The notes under the pieces are model-generated. The model was given only the letters and a program-made list of their open reading frames with translations, made no database searches and had not been told where the DNA came from. The translations under genes were made by a program, and so were the position numbers. This document shows positions 1-10,700 of a DNA stretch of 43,374 nucleotides, in pieces. Location of the stretch: positions 1 through 43,374 of IMG/VR virus record IMGVR_UViG_3300048024_000772; one strand, written 5' to 3'. Position 1 is the first letter of the stretch; each line of letters starts with the position of its first letter. The DNA comes from a virus.

Positions 1-1188
1 CTGAAATTAAATTTAAAATTTAATAATAGAAGCGACGAAGAGGCTTATGCTATACTTCATTTTTTAGAAAGTCATTTAGGTTATATTCCATTTTTATTTT
101 CTCCCCCAGCTCCATATGAAGCTCCGCAAAATTTTGTATGCCAATCCTGGGATCATACTTATAAATATAAAAATAATCATGATATAACCGCAGTTTTCGA
201 GCAATATCCATTTAATTTTGAAGCGCAAACATTAACTAATTTTTCAACACAGCCAATTGTTGGGCCGGGTGAATTACACTTTACTAACCCTTTGATTTTT
301 GCATCTAAATTAGGCGACGATAATATAAACCCAAATAAAGTTTTAAGGAAAAAAATGTTTTTAGAGAATGTTGGAGGAGAAACCGTAAATATAAGTTCAA
401 TATCGCTAGATACAAATTCAAATGATGTTAATTTTTCTATTTTAGGAAATGCGCCAAATAATCCGGCTATTATAGTTGAAGAAGAATTATCTAAAGAAGA
501 TTACACATATCCAATTCCTTCATACGACGCTTCCTTTCCACATAACCTACCTTTTGGCCTTAACGGTAAAACAATAAGGTTAGAGGGTTATGATAATGGG
601 ATTGAGGGTGGCGAATATTTTACAGAAGTTGATGCAAATGGAGTTGAATTGAATGAATATTTTCAAAGAAATAATGGAGATATAAAGAGAATTACTGCTG
701 GGCAATCCACAAACTATTCTGAATCTAGTTACTTTATATCTTCTATATTTACTTCTATTAGAAAAACAAATAAGTTAAAGCCTGGTCAAAGAGGTTATCT
801 TTATGTAGTTTACCTTCCTTCAAGTTTAGATATAGAAGATTTCCTTGTGGATCAAAATAATGATGAAATTTTAGTAAGAACTTTGAAATCAAGCGCAACT
901 TCCATGGCTTCATGGGGAGAAAATCATTGGCAAAACAATGGAAATGGCGAAGGTAGATTTATGCCTACAGTAAATGGATCAAATGATTACGAAGCTTATG
1001 TGAAATACCACGCTGACTTATTTAATTATTATTATCATCAAGTTCATTCGGCTAGTGATTATGAAACGGATAAGGTTGTTTTATCTAAACAAAATAGATA
1101 TTTTTCTCAAAATGTTATAATAAACAGTGATACATTTCTAAGTCCACAAGAAGGTCAAATTCAAATATATATAGAAGTAAATGAGTAA
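1..1188 (+). CDS. Phage minor tail protein M-like, with C-terminal extension (5' end cut by window)
   Basis: The frame is open from base 1, so the true start lies upstream; the first in-window ATG (292) is not the real start. The first ~75 visible residues resemble the lambda gpM family of tail-tip proteins: FLESHLGYIPFLFSPP, then a Cys-Gln-Ser-Trp motif and TAVFEQYPFNFE. gpM helps join the tail tip to the tube. Downstream come about 300 residues not found in lambda gpM, including a segment (VGGETVNISSISL) that looks like an immunoglobulin-like or ASH-type beta-sandwich, then a Ser/Asn/Tyr-rich tail. It overlaps the L-like gene by 8 bases, as expected for a tail-tip operon. The M-L-K-I-J order of the next genes supports the call. 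The role of the extension is unknown; a surface-exposed decoration is plausible. Confidence 0.72.
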   Translation: MKLNLKFNNRSDEEAYAILHFLESHLGYIPFLFSPPAPYEAPQNFVCQSWDHTYKYKNNHDITAVFEQYPFNFEAQTLTNFSTQPIVGPGELHFTNPLIFASKLGDDNINPNKVLRKKMFLENVGGETVNISSISLDTNSNDVNFSILGNAPNNPAIIVEEELSKEDYTYPIPSYDASFPHNLPFGLNGKTIRLEGYDNGIEGGEYFTEVDANGVELNEYFQRNNGDIKRITAGQSTNYSESSYFISSIFTSIRKTNKLKPGQRGYLYVVYLPSSLDIEDFLVDQNNDEILVRTLKSSATSMASWGENHWQNNGNGEGRFMPTVNGSNDYEAYVKYHADLFNYYYHQVHSASDYETDKVVLSKQNRYFSQNVIINSDTFLSPQEGQIQIYIEVNE

Positions 1189-2257
1189 ATCAACATCAAA
1201 TCTATCAAAGCAAATGCTTTCTATAGCTCCTGATGCTCTTATAGAGCTATATGAGATAGATTTTAGTATTATGCAAGAAAATGTTGCTTATTTTAATGAT
1301 ATTGCTGATATTAATTTTGGGGACAGTTCCATATATAGATTTTGCGGTATGATTAATGGCGCTAATCCAATTTATTGGCAAGGTAAAGCGTATCAACCTT
1401 TACCTATAGAAACAGATGGTTTTGAAAAAACCGGAGACGGGAAGCTTCCTAGACCTCGACTTAAAATCGCTAATCCAGATGGCATTTTCTCTTTGATACT
1501 AAAAACTAATAAGGATTTTGCTAATTGTAAAATTTCAAGAAAAAGAACTTATGCTAGATTTTTGGATGCAGAAAATTATCTCAACAGAAACACCAATGAT
1601 GCCGGAGATAATCATTTTGGCTCTCCTGATGCTGACGCTCATTTTCCTGATGATATATTTTTTGTGAATAAAAAAATATTAGATGCTAAAAACTTAATTG
1701 AACTTGAATTAGTTTCTGCTTTAGAACTCGAAAACGCATTTGTTCCTGCAAGAACTGTTTTGTCTGCTTATTGTACTTGGAAATATAGGTGCAGTATAGG
1801 TTGTGGGTACAAAGGACTTCCTATAGAGGCTTCGGACGAAACTAGCTTAATAGCTGGTTTTGCTAAAAACAAAAATAAAGCAGGAGCGGGAGGAAGTATT
1901 GATAGTAGTTTGAGTTTTAATGATATTCCCGAGTGGAATCGATATGGCAAAAATGGTAACCCACAAAATATAAATGGCTATTCCTTGGGAGATATAGTAA
2001 AAATTATAGGAAAAGGCTCTAATAACCCTTACAGGACAACCCCTAATGTTTTTGTATGTGTTCAAGCACACGAAATCGCTAAAGAGCATCACCCTTTTAT
2101 TGATAACGATTACTGGATAAAAGACGAATGCCGTAAGACTTTAGATGCTTGTCAACTAAGGTTTGGCAAAGAATTACAAGAATACAATAAATCAAAAAAT
2201 AATTCTCTTCCGTTTGGAGGTTTTCCTGGCACAGAAAGATTTCCAATTGAGGGATGA
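1181..2257 (+). CDS. Phage minor tail protein L-like (tail tip, putative Fe-S protein)
   Basis: This is a 358-residue protein of the lambda gpL family, a component of the tail-tip complex. The N-terminal half has the family pattern (IELYEIDF, then YRFCGMINGANPIYWQGKAY). The C-terminal part has the conserved cysteines C198, C204, C208, C317 and C324 and ends with the hallmark LPFGGFPGTERF. In lambda gpL, four such cysteines hold an iron-sulfur cluster, so the same is inferred here. Between the cysteine pairs is an insert (about residues 265-316: SLGDIV, NVFVCVQAHE, DYWIKDECRK) that resembles small carbohydrate-binding (CBM5/12-like) modules of phage tails. It overlaps the upstream gene by 8 bases and the JAB protein by 4 (ATGA), suggesting coupled translation. 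Confidence 0.85.
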   Translation: MSKSTSNLSKQMLSIAPDALIELYEIDFSIMQENVAYFNDIADINFGDSSIYRFCGMINGANPIYWQGKAYQPLPIETDGFEKTGDGKLPRPRLKIANPDGIFSLILKTNKDFANCKISRKRTYARFLDAENYLNRNTNDAGDNHFGSPDADAHFPDDIFFVNKKILDAKNLIELELVSALELENAFVPARTVLSAYCTWKYRCSIGCGYKGLPIEASDETSLIAGFAKNKNKAGAGGSIDSSLSFNDIPEWNRYGKNGNPQNINGYSLGDIVKIIGKGSNNPYRTTPNVFVCVQAHEIAKEHHPFIDNDYWIKDECRKTLDACQLRFGKELQEYNKSKNNSLPFGGFPGTERFPIEG

Positions 2258-2562
2258 TAATTTCAAAAGAGATTAAGGAAAAAATTAAAGAATACGCTTT
2301 ACAAAATTTGAATGAAGAAGTATGCGGCTTTATTGAGAATGGGGAAGTTTATTATTGTAAAAATTTAAGTAAAAAACCGAAATATCATTTTTTTATAAAT
2401 CCAATATTATTAATTGAAAAAGATGTTTCATGTATTTATCATTCTCATGTGATAGGAACGTGTAAACCATCAAGAACTGATATCATCTTCCAGAAGCAAA
2501 TTGACATCCCTTTTTTAATTTATGGAGTTATTGATGATAGTTTTTATTTTTTAAATAATTAG
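2254..2562 (+). CDS. JAB/MPN-domain tail assembly protein (K N-terminal half only)
   Basis: This is a 102-residue protein with a complete JAMM zinc-protease motif: an upstream Glu (E21/E22), then H63-S64-H65, seven residues, S73, two residues, D76. Lambda gpK and its relatives carry such a JAB domain followed by an NlpC/P60 peptidoglycan-hydrolase domain. Here the protein ends after the JAB domain and no NlpC/P60 gene follows, so the cell-wall hydrolase half is missing or encoded elsewhere. The position between L and I matches K exactly. It starts at an ATGA overlap with the L-like gene. The 23-base gap after its stop is the only real gap in this part of the tail operon and holds a possible promoter. 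The target of the JAB domain in phage tails is not well established; a processing role in tip assembly is inferred. Confidence 0.85.
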   Translation: MIISKEIKEKIKEYALQNLNEEVCGFIENGEVYYCKNLSKKPKYHFFINPILLIEKDVSCIYHSHVIGTCKPSRTDIIFQKQIDIPFLIYGVIDDSFYFLNN

Positions 2563-2570
2563 TGTAATAA
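2562..2570 (+). promoter_or_regulatory. Possible phage promoter (GTGTAATAA), weaker copy
   Basis: GTGTAATAA lies in the gap between the K-like and I-J genes and matches the element seen before four other genes. Here it is 24 bases from the ATG rather than 14-15, which would give a short leader. That leader includes an AAGG ribosome-binding site (TATAAGGATG). It is less convincing than the other copies. Confidence 0.35.
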
Positions 2571-2585
2571 GCTTAAGGTATAAGG

Positions 2586-5500
2586 ATGAAGACGGTTTAT
2601 TTACATGGAGATTTAGGTAAGAAGTTTGTGCATAAATTAGAGGTTGACGCAAAAACTATCCCTGAGCTTATGTGGGCTCTAGAATGTAATCTGGACGGGT
2701 TTTTTGAGCATATGTATAAATTAAAGTCGGAAGGAACTGAGTATATTATGCTCTCAAAGTACGAGCCTAAAAATAAGGAAAGTATATCCCCTGAAGATGT
2801 TGTTTTGCCCAAAGATTTTGAAATGAAATACAAAAATAAAGAGATTCATTTAGTTTGCGCAATTCAAGGAGGATTTGTAGTAAGCGCTATTGTAGGATTT
2901 GCATCAGCCGTTGCTACTGCTGCAGTTGGAATCGGCTCCGCATTAATGACTGGTCTTGGCACTTTAGGTTCTGCGATGGGTCTTGGTGCAGGAGCAGGAG
3001 CAGCAGGAGGTTTTACTGCGGCAGGATTTATAAAAGCTATCGCAGTAAGTGTTGCAATCAGTTTTGTGATGCAAGCTCTATTTAAGCCCCCTGAGCCACC
3101 TAAACCAGGAAAGCAAATTTCAACAAAATCATATTTGCTTTCATCCTCTCAGAATAAAACGGCTCAAGGTATTCCTGTTCCTTTAGGTTATGGGAGGCTA
3201 CAAGTTGGGTCTACTACTATAGATGCAAAAAAAAGTACGCATATTCTTAAATCGAATAGCAAAAGCGATCTGTCTTTGGAGTCTTATACTAATGTAGAAT
3301 ATATAGATTTATTATCCGAAGGCCCTATTGAAGGGTTTGTGAGTCAAGCTGGAGGAGCTATAAGTGGGAATGATATTCGCGAAGGAATTTTTCTTAATGG
3401 AGTGCCTGTAAAAAATCCATCAACTTTTACTACATCTACAAGAAAAAAAAGGAAGGGATTTGGAAGAAAAACAATTGCTACAAGCTCCCTTGAGGAAGGC
3501 AGCTTTAATTTCGTTCTTAATGAAGAGGAAGAAATGCCAGAAATATCTTACGGCAATGATTATGAGTATAAAATAATGACTGATGAGGTGTCATATGTAA
3601 TCGAATATGACACTCTTCTTTATGGTGCAAGTCCATATGATAATGGTGAGAAAAAATCAGAATACACTTTCGCTCAAGACGCTGTAAATAATGGAGCTAA
3701 AAAATTTACTCACGCAATAAGAAATCAATTTATAAATAAATGCATTATCACTATGGCCGTGCAGCTTTCTCAAAGCGACGATCAAGGTAATACTTTAAGA
3801 AATTCTTGCAGATTCTCTGTTTATATATCTAAAAAAGGAAGCCCTGTTAATATATTAGATCTTTCATCGGGAGTTATAAGTCTAAAATTTTATGACAAGG
3901 AGGGAGATATTGTTGAATTAAATTATGCTGAGATGAGAAAACAACAAGAAATTGAACGAATAGAAGAATCGCAAAGGGCTGCGGAATTTGCAGAGGAAAA
4001 AAATACTTATGTGAAAGTCGCTAATTATATAAATTCTTCAGCTAAATCGTCGAAAATTTCTTTAGGAAAAGGTTTCTCTAAATCAAATCGACTCAACACA
4101 CCTGAAGGTCGAATTAGAGCAGGCCTTGCTTATGTAAACGGCAGTCCGATAACTAATGAAGAATTGGACATTTATTTAAAATGGAAAAATACCGAAGAGG
4201 TTGATGGCTTGGTCGATATGAAAAAAGAATCCTCATTAAGTTCGAGAGGCCCGTTTGCTAAGCTTGCGGATGATCTTTCTAGAGATGACCTTCTAAGTCT
4301 TGGTAGCGTTTTTAATCCATGGGTGAAATCATTGCCAGACCAAGGAAATGGCGACTCTTCTAATGTAGGATTAAGTATCTCGAGAGATAATTTCTTTATA
4401 ATAGAGGGTATTGCTTCATCTCCTTATAAATTTGATATTGAAATAGAATTTGATCCAGAAGAAAATTATAATGCGATGCAGGGGTCTACAATTATAACTG
4501 TTGTGAAATTAAGCTCAGAATATGACCCTGCGCTTAAAACAGGTGGGGGGCAATATGATTCTACTGACGATGAAGACAATAAAAGTCGATTGGATTCTGT
4601 AGGAGGAATAGGAAAACAAAGGCTTTTGCAAGTTTCTGATGTACAAGAAAGATCCTCAATTAAATTAAGCTACCCTCATAGCGCTTTATGTAAAATAAAA
4701 TTTGATAGTAAAAATTTTAGTCAACTACCTTCTAGGGCGTATCATTTAAAATTAAAGAAAGTATTAATCCCTTCAAATTACGATCCTATATCTAGGAAAT
4801 ATAAGGGTCCTTGGAATGGATTTTTTAAAGGTCAAACTATTGATGGAAGTTCTGTTAATGATATTTCTGACGAATTTAGATATTGGACAGACAACCCTGC
4901 TTGGATATTTTATGATTTAGTACAAAATCCTAGATATGGATTGGGGAAATATGGTTTAGAGGAATATAATATAGATAAATGGCAATTATATAAAGCCGCA
5001 AAATATTGTGACGAACTGGTTGAAACTAGACACCCTCCCGAAACATTAACTTTTTCCCCTCGGTCGTGTGTTACAAATAACAATATATCTAATCAAGAAG
5101 GAGATGGAGAAGAGGGAAGTTTTGAAATTAGCTTTCATCAAAACGGTTTTTATAACTCTAATGGTAGTGATGTTGAATACACCTCTTATTCTGAAGGCGA
5201 ATTTAGGAAAGATTTTGGTGAAGGTGTTGAATTTCAAGGTCTTAAAGTAGCTATTTTTATGTATCAACATAATTTTTCAGAATCAACTATGCAACAAACT
5301 AATGCCAGGCAGTTAGTAAGAAAGAATTCATGTGTTCGTAGAGGAGAAATAGTTATCGAAGAAAGAGTTTTAAAAGAGTCTAATCCAGCAAAAAAAAGTA
5401 TTACTGTATTTGGCCCATCGCTAGAAGAAATACCTTCGACTTTTTCAATAAATGGAAAAAGAAGAACGTTAGGCGCTGCCTGCCTACAAAAAAACTATCC

Positions 5501-7772
5501 TGTTATAGAACCACGGTTTACATGCAGCACATATCTCCACGAAAGAGGCGAGGCTTTGACGGTTATGAACAATTTAGCTTCTGTATTCAGAGGAATTATT
5601 GGGTATGATTTTGGTAAAATTTTAACTATACAGGACAGCCAAAAAGATCCAATTATTTTATTTAATAATTCAAATATAGATCGAGAGACTGGATTTATGT
5701 ATTCTGGTATGGATAAAAATAAAAAATTTACATCTTGTTTAGTTCGGTTTAATAATAAAAATAAAAACTATAAGCCAGATTTAGTATATGAAGAAGATTC
5801 TGCAGCTATGAGGGTTTATGGATATCAAGAAAATGAGGTTATGGGTTTAGGAATAACCTCTGAAACTCAAGCTAGAAGATTAGCTAGATGGGTTTTGTAC
5901 TCGTCTCAATTAGAAAATGAAAAAATAAGCTTTACTACCTCTGAAGAAGGTTCTTATTTGTATCCTGGCGCAATCTTCGAAGTGTCTGATGAAAATAGAG
6001 CTGGTAAGAATATGAGTGGTAGGGTTTTGGATATATCTTCGTTTGAAGGTGAGTCTCCATATATTTTGATAGATAAATCTGCAAAAGACTTTGTTTCCAT
6101 AAATAAAGTTGAGTTTTCAGTAAATGTAGGACTTCCTTTTCTGACTGATAAAATCATAGACGGAAGAGCTTCTTCACATAAATCTTCCGAAGATCAAGAT
6201 GCTGAAATTGAAAGTTATAATACACCTCAATTTATTAAGTTTCAGGCTAGTATAGGAGTTAATGAAAATATTAATAAATTTGGACCTCAAGGACAAAAAA
6301 CAATTTTATCTAATCTAATGGTTAAAGTTCCTTTTTCTGTTGATTTAAATAAAAATGTTATTAAGGCATACAATCATAATTTAGAAAACGGAGATCGAGT
6401 TAGATTCATTTCCTCTGGATTATTACCCGCTGGTCTAGATAAACTTAGAGTTGGATCTTCTTCTTATTTTGTTGTTAATGCTGGATTACATACATTTCAA
6501 GTAGCTTTGACATTAAATGGTGATCATATAAATATCTCAGACCGTGGACGAGACCAGTTTTCTAATACAGGTGGACTTCATTACTTTGCTGTAGAAAGCC
6601 AAAGTTTTACGCAAAGATATATTGATCAAATAGAAATTGGAGCATCATACTCTTTACAAGGAATTTTTGGATCAGAAATTACAGAGCAAGCGACTCATAA
6701 CCCAAACGATTTAGAAAACTATTTTATCTTCACTTCAGAAATTGAAACTAATTGGTATGAATCTTTAATGTTTGGAACTGTTAATATACCAAGCGATAAT
6801 GGTTTTATATTTTCTGCTTCGTTAGGATGGATTTATGTTGGATCAATGAATTATTCAAGAAATGATGATAATGAATTTTTTTGGTTTTGGTCTGCGGAAT
6901 TTGGGTGGGTGTCTACCACTAATAATTTATATAATCAATACTGGTGGTCTAGTAATGATCAAAAATGGATATATGTAAAGTTTTTACAAACAGGTTCTAA
7001 TTTTTCTCCGTTAATGTTTTTTGTATTTCAAGAGAACCATAACTATTCAAAAAATGATATTTATAGCATTCCTGATGGAGGAGATTTTTCAATTTTGCAC
7101 GCTGCTGCTTCTTCCGGTTTTTGGATTACATCTAAAGCAAATATGGGTAGTTCTCAGATTCAACAATTTTTAGGAGTAACCCCCTCAGAGGTGGAAGCAG
7201 AATTAACTTTGCAAGATGTACAGAGAAATCCCGCTTATCATTCAGCAGTTATAAGTGATTGGGAAAAAGTTTCATCGTTAAATAATGATGTTACTAACAT
7301 GGACGCTTTAAGAATAAAATTTGAATCAGGGCACGGTTTAGATTTTTTTAAAAACAATAAAATTACTATAAGAGATTTTGACTCAAGCTCTTCTAATTTA
7401 GATGATAATGTAATTAATAAAACTTGGAATATTATTTTTATTAGCAATGATGAAATCGAACTAATTGATTCTCATAATGCATATTTAATTTTTGATGTGA
7501 CAATTAACGATAAAGGGAGTGTAGAATATATAGAATCTATTCAAAATAGATTATTTAGATCTTTTGAGTCTCAATTATTTAGAGTTCTTTCTGTGAAAGA
7601 AGTTGAGGATAGAAAATTCGAAGTGAATGGTATGGAGTATAATGACTCAAAATTTGATTCTGTGGATAAAAATTTATCAATTAAAATGCCTGCCCTACCT
7701 ATTCCGCCTCAAGCGGATATGTCTTTACCGGAACCTCCGGAAAATTTAGTGTTAACTGATTTAACTATTTAA
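2586..7772 (+). CDS. Tail tip: fused tail assembly protein I and central fibre / host-specificity protein J
   Basis: This is a 1728-residue fusion. Residues 1-~95 match gpI-type assembly proteins. Residues ~96-168 are a long Gly/Ala-rich hydrophobic stretch with two membrane-like segments, typical of gpI. Residues ~193-208 hold the gpI signature QGIPVPLGYGRLQVGS. From ~233 the J family begins (EYIDLLSEGPIEGF). Further J landmarks are NPAWIFYDLVQNPRYGLG near 767, STYLHERGEAL near 983 and TSETQARRLARWVLYS near 1100. In lambda, I and J are separate genes; I is needed for assembly and J forms the tip that contacts the receptor. Near residue 1260 is an inserted module of the type seen in many phage fibres (NHNLENGDRVRF, then GLLPAGL). 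Near 1415-1470 is a Trp-rich repeat (ASLGWIYVG, FWFWSAEFGWVST). No stop or frameshift separates the halves. Confidence 0.88.
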   Translation: MKTVYLHGDLGKKFVHKLEVDAKTIPELMWALECNLDGFFEHMYKLKSEGTEYIMLSKYEPKNKESISPEDVVLPKDFEMKYKNKEIHLVCAIQGGFVVSAIVGFASAVATAAVGIGSALMTGLGTLGSAMGLGAGAGAAGGFTAAGFIKAIAVSVAISFVMQALFKPPEPPKPGKQISTKSYLLSSSQNKTAQGIPVPLGYGRLQVGSTTIDAKKSTHILKSNSKSDLSLESYTNVEYIDLLSEGPIEGFVSQAGGAISGNDIREGIFLNGVPVKNPSTFTTSTRKKRKGFGRKTIATSSLEEGSFNFVLNEEEEMPEISYGNDYEYKIMTDEVSYVIEYDTLLYGASPYDNGEKKSEYTFAQDAVNNGAKKFTHAIRNQFINKCIITMAVQLSQSDDQGNTLRNSCRFSVYISKKGSPVNILDLSSGVISLKFYDKEGDIVELNYAEMRKQQEIERIEESQRAAEFAEEKNTYVKVANYINSSAKSSKISLGKGFSKSNRLNTPEGRIRAGLAYVNGSPITNEELDIYLKWKNTEEVDGLVDMKKESSLSSRGPFAKLADDLSRDDLLSLGSVFNPWVKSLPDQGNGDSSNVGLSISRDNFFIIEGIASSPYKFDIEIEFDPEENYNAMQGSTIITVVKLSSEYDPALKTGGGQYDSTDDEDNKSRLDSVGGIGKQRLLQVSDVQERSSIKLSYPHSALCKIKFDSKNFSQLPSRAYHLKLKKVLIPSNYDPISRKYKGPWNGFFKGQTIDGSSVNDISDEFRYWTDNPAWIFYDLVQNPRYGLGKYGLEEYNIDKWQLYKAAKYCDELVETRHPPETLTFSPRSCVTNNNISNQEGDGEEGSFEISFHQNGFYNSNGSDVEYTSYSEGEFRKDFGEGVEFQGLKVAIFMYQHNFSESTMQQTNARQLVRKNSCVRRGEIVIEERVLKESNPAKKSITVFGPSLEEIPSTFSINGKRRTLGAACLQKNYPVIEPRFTCSTYLHERGEALTVMNNLASVFRGIIGYDFGKILTIQDSQKDPIILFNNSNIDRETGFMYSGMDKNKKFTSCLVRFNNKNKNYKPDLVYEEDSAAMRVYGYQENEVMGLGITSETQARRLARWVLYSSQLENEKISFTTSEEGSYLYPGAIFEVSDENRAGKNMSGRVLDISSFEGESPYILIDKSAKDFVSINKVEFSVNVGLPFLTDKIIDGRASSHKSSEDQDAEIESYNTPQFIKFQASIGVNENINKFGPQGQKTILSNLMVKVPFSVDLNKNVIKAYNHNLENGDRVRFISSGLLPAGLDKLRVGSSSYFVVNAGLHTFQVALTLNGDHINISDRGRDQFSNTGGLHYFAVESQSFTQRYIDQIEIGASYSLQGIFGSEITEQATHNPNDLENYFIFTSEIETNWYESLMFGTVNIPSDNGFIFSASLGWIYVGSMNYSRNDDNEFFWFWSAEFGWVSTTNNLYNQYWWSSNDQKWIYVKFLQTGSNFSPLMFFVFQENHNYSKNDIYSIPDGGDFSILHAAASSGFWITSKANMGSSQIQQFLGVTPSEVEAELTLQDVQRNPAYHSAVISDWEKVSSLNNDVTNMDALRIKFESGHGLDFFKNNKITIRDFDSSSSNLDDNVINKTWNIIFISNDEIELIDSHNAYLIFDVTINDKGSVEYIESIQNRLFRSFESQLFRVLSVKEVEDRKFEVNGMEYNDSKFDSVDKNLSIKMPALPIPPQADMSLPEPPENLVLTDLTI

Positions 7773-7776
7773 TATA

Positions 7777-10700
7777 ATGGCCACAACAACTCTAGGAATA
7801 AAGTTCGACATTGAAGATTTGGATGCAGCATATGAGGTTGTTGGTACTTCTGATAATTATTCTTTTCAATATAATCTTGGGGTTGGAAGTTCTTTAATAA
7901 ATAATGATCGAGGATCTTCAAATAATACTGTTAGAAAAACTATACCTTTAAAAGGTAATTATGGAGTATTTGATGTTAGGGTTTATGCTATAAGTAATAT
8001 AGGTATTCGTTCTGAATTTATACAAGAAAGGATTACTATTAGTCCGCCAAATTTCGATGGAACATTTACTTTTAATAACTTACGTATCGCAGATCTTCCC
8101 CCTGCTAGTCAGAATAATATTGTTGATCAAATAATCCCACAAGAAGAAGGGGATCTATTAGCAAGTCAATCGGAATTTCTTGGAAAAAAAAGTAAAATTC
8201 AGTGGGAATTAATTCCTCCTGTAGGTCATGCTCAAGAAGGTTCATCTTTAAGTTCAGAATTGCTTAATGATGATTTTTTTGACCATTTTGAAGTTACAAT
8301 TAAAAGGGGAGTGAATGGTTTAGTTGTTAGTAATTCAATATTAAATGATTCTGAGGCTCTTCAGGTAAAACTTAATTCATCTGAGCCTGCGCAAGCTTTA
8401 AGTTTTTACAGAAATTTTGAATTAGATATAGATCCAGCTTCTTTTATCGATTTAGATTTGGAGAGAGTTAATTCGTTTGAAATTGTAGCTTACGATTCTT
8501 TTGGGAGGACTTGCACGGGTATACTTACGGGAATAAATTACGAGCCAACTATAAATTCATTTTCTCATTCAATGAGGGGCTCTAGCACTTCTTTTTCTTG
8601 GTCTTCTGTAGATAACGATTTTTCCTTTGTGAAAATAAGCGGGATTGCTATACCATCAGAAAAAAATCTATTTTCTAGTGATAGTATTCATGATAATTTT
8701 TACTATTATACTAATCTAAGAAATGCGAGCCCATGGAGGAATATTCCTAATAAAGTATATGAAAGGAATCAAACTGTTCTTCATTCTGACGGACTAGTTT
8801 ATGAAGCTAAAGTTACTCATACAGCAAGTTTATCTAAAAGCCCTGCAAACTCTAATTATTGGAATCAATTAGAAGAACCTTTTGACTTTAAATACATAGA
8901 GGAAACTGCTACTGAAAACAATCACGAGCAGATGCAGGTATTTGGTTATTCTTATTATTATGGATTTGAAGCTAATGATAGTTTTGGCCCTGGGAAAAAT
9001 TATAATCTAACAATAACTGGATTACATGAAGAAGGCCCTTTGCGGGATTTTACTTCTTTGATTAGAATAGATAATTTAAGATTTAGAGAAAGAGATAGTG
9101 ATTTAATATTTGATTGGGACTTAGTTGATAATGACGGGAATTCCGTTGATTTATCTGAAAGAAAATTTATATTTACTGAATCAGATGTTCCATCTTTATT
9201 AGGTATTAGCGGCTCTTTATTTGATGCAGATACCGAATTGTTTTTATCTGGAATAACCGTTGGAGATGAAGCTTCATCCGCCGCATTAAATGCTCAAGGC
9301 GAAAAAGAAAAAGTAGAAGGTCTGCATAACGCTAAAGTATTTAACAATTATGAATATACCAGAGAAATAAATAACGCAATTTATAAAGCCGGAGGATTTC
9401 CTTCTGACGCTTATGATTTTAGCTCTTCGACTGTTTACTCTCCTGATTCTGGACCTAAAAATGCAACTACTAACTTAGGTTTATTTGAAATAAAATCGCA
9501 AAATAGTATATCAACTCCTTTTATTAGACCTTCTTACTCTGAGTGGGATTCTGCTAAGAATTATATTTATAGAAGTTCTACTCCTCACTCGGATGCAGTA
9601 AGTTATGGGGGTAATGTTTATAAATCAACTCAAAACTCTGGTCCAGAATATACTAATGGATTTTTTAATGAATATGATTCATATAACTCTGGAGACATAA
9701 TTACTTCACCCAAATCTAATGTCTCAATTTTTGAAGAAAATATAAGATATGAGCAAGATTCTGTTGTTTTGTATAGCGGAGAAGCTTATATAGCTTTAAG
9801 ATCTCAATCTATTGGTAATGCTATAACTCCTAGTATAGAAAGCGATTTCTGGAGAGTCGCCACTGAAGGGGTAGACTATAAGGATTCTGTGTTCAAAGCA
9901 AAAGCAAATATATCTTCACCTATTACTATCGACCCATCTATAGATTCTGCTAATTGGGAAGAGCAGACTCCAGAAGTTTCCGATAAATTTCAATTACAAG
10001 TTTCGTTTTATGATGAGTTTGCGAATTATAATGCTAATGATCTTGTATATAGTGAAGATATTGTTTATAAAGCTTTACAAAATAATCCGACCGGACAACC
10101 TATCTTTGCTACAACTGATGCTGGGGGTGTTGATGATATTAATTATATAAATTCTCACTGGATGCCTATATGGGAAAGAGATACTAAATATGATGATATA
10201 GTATTTAAACATATAGGTATTCCTCAGAGCGGAAAAAGATCGGTTGGTTTAGAGGTCGCGATATTGGATAATTATGGAGAAATAATTCAAAAAGAAAAGA
10301 TTATCGGACAAAATTATGAGCCTAGTATTTTAGCTAACGGTTTTAATGTAGATCCATTTAGCGAAGTAACTAAAGTTAAATTTAATTTTAATTATGCTTT
10401 TGGAGCTCAAGAATCTACCACTAAAGTTCATTTGTATAGATCTACTCAACCTAATTTTAGCATATATGATGATCGTGGATTCGCTATAGATAAAGTCGGT
10501 AAGATAAATGTTGGTGGGCAAGAAATAGATTCTCCCTTGGTTAAAATAAATTTAGGAGCTGGAGACTCTACTTTTGGAGAAAATATAACTACTATTGTTG
10601 ATTCTCCTCCTATAAATGATGAAATTACTGGCTACTATTACAAGATATTACCTTTCGATGCTTTTGGTAGTGGTGATGTATATAATTTAGAAAATAATCA

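Noticed and set aside
2855-3085. Overlapping + strand frame with many Arg, Ser and Cys residues inside the I-J gene
   Set aside because: It is the shifted reading of the Gly/Ala-rich membrane-like stretch, which yields Cys/Arg-rich nonsense; the I-J frame is clearly the coding one.
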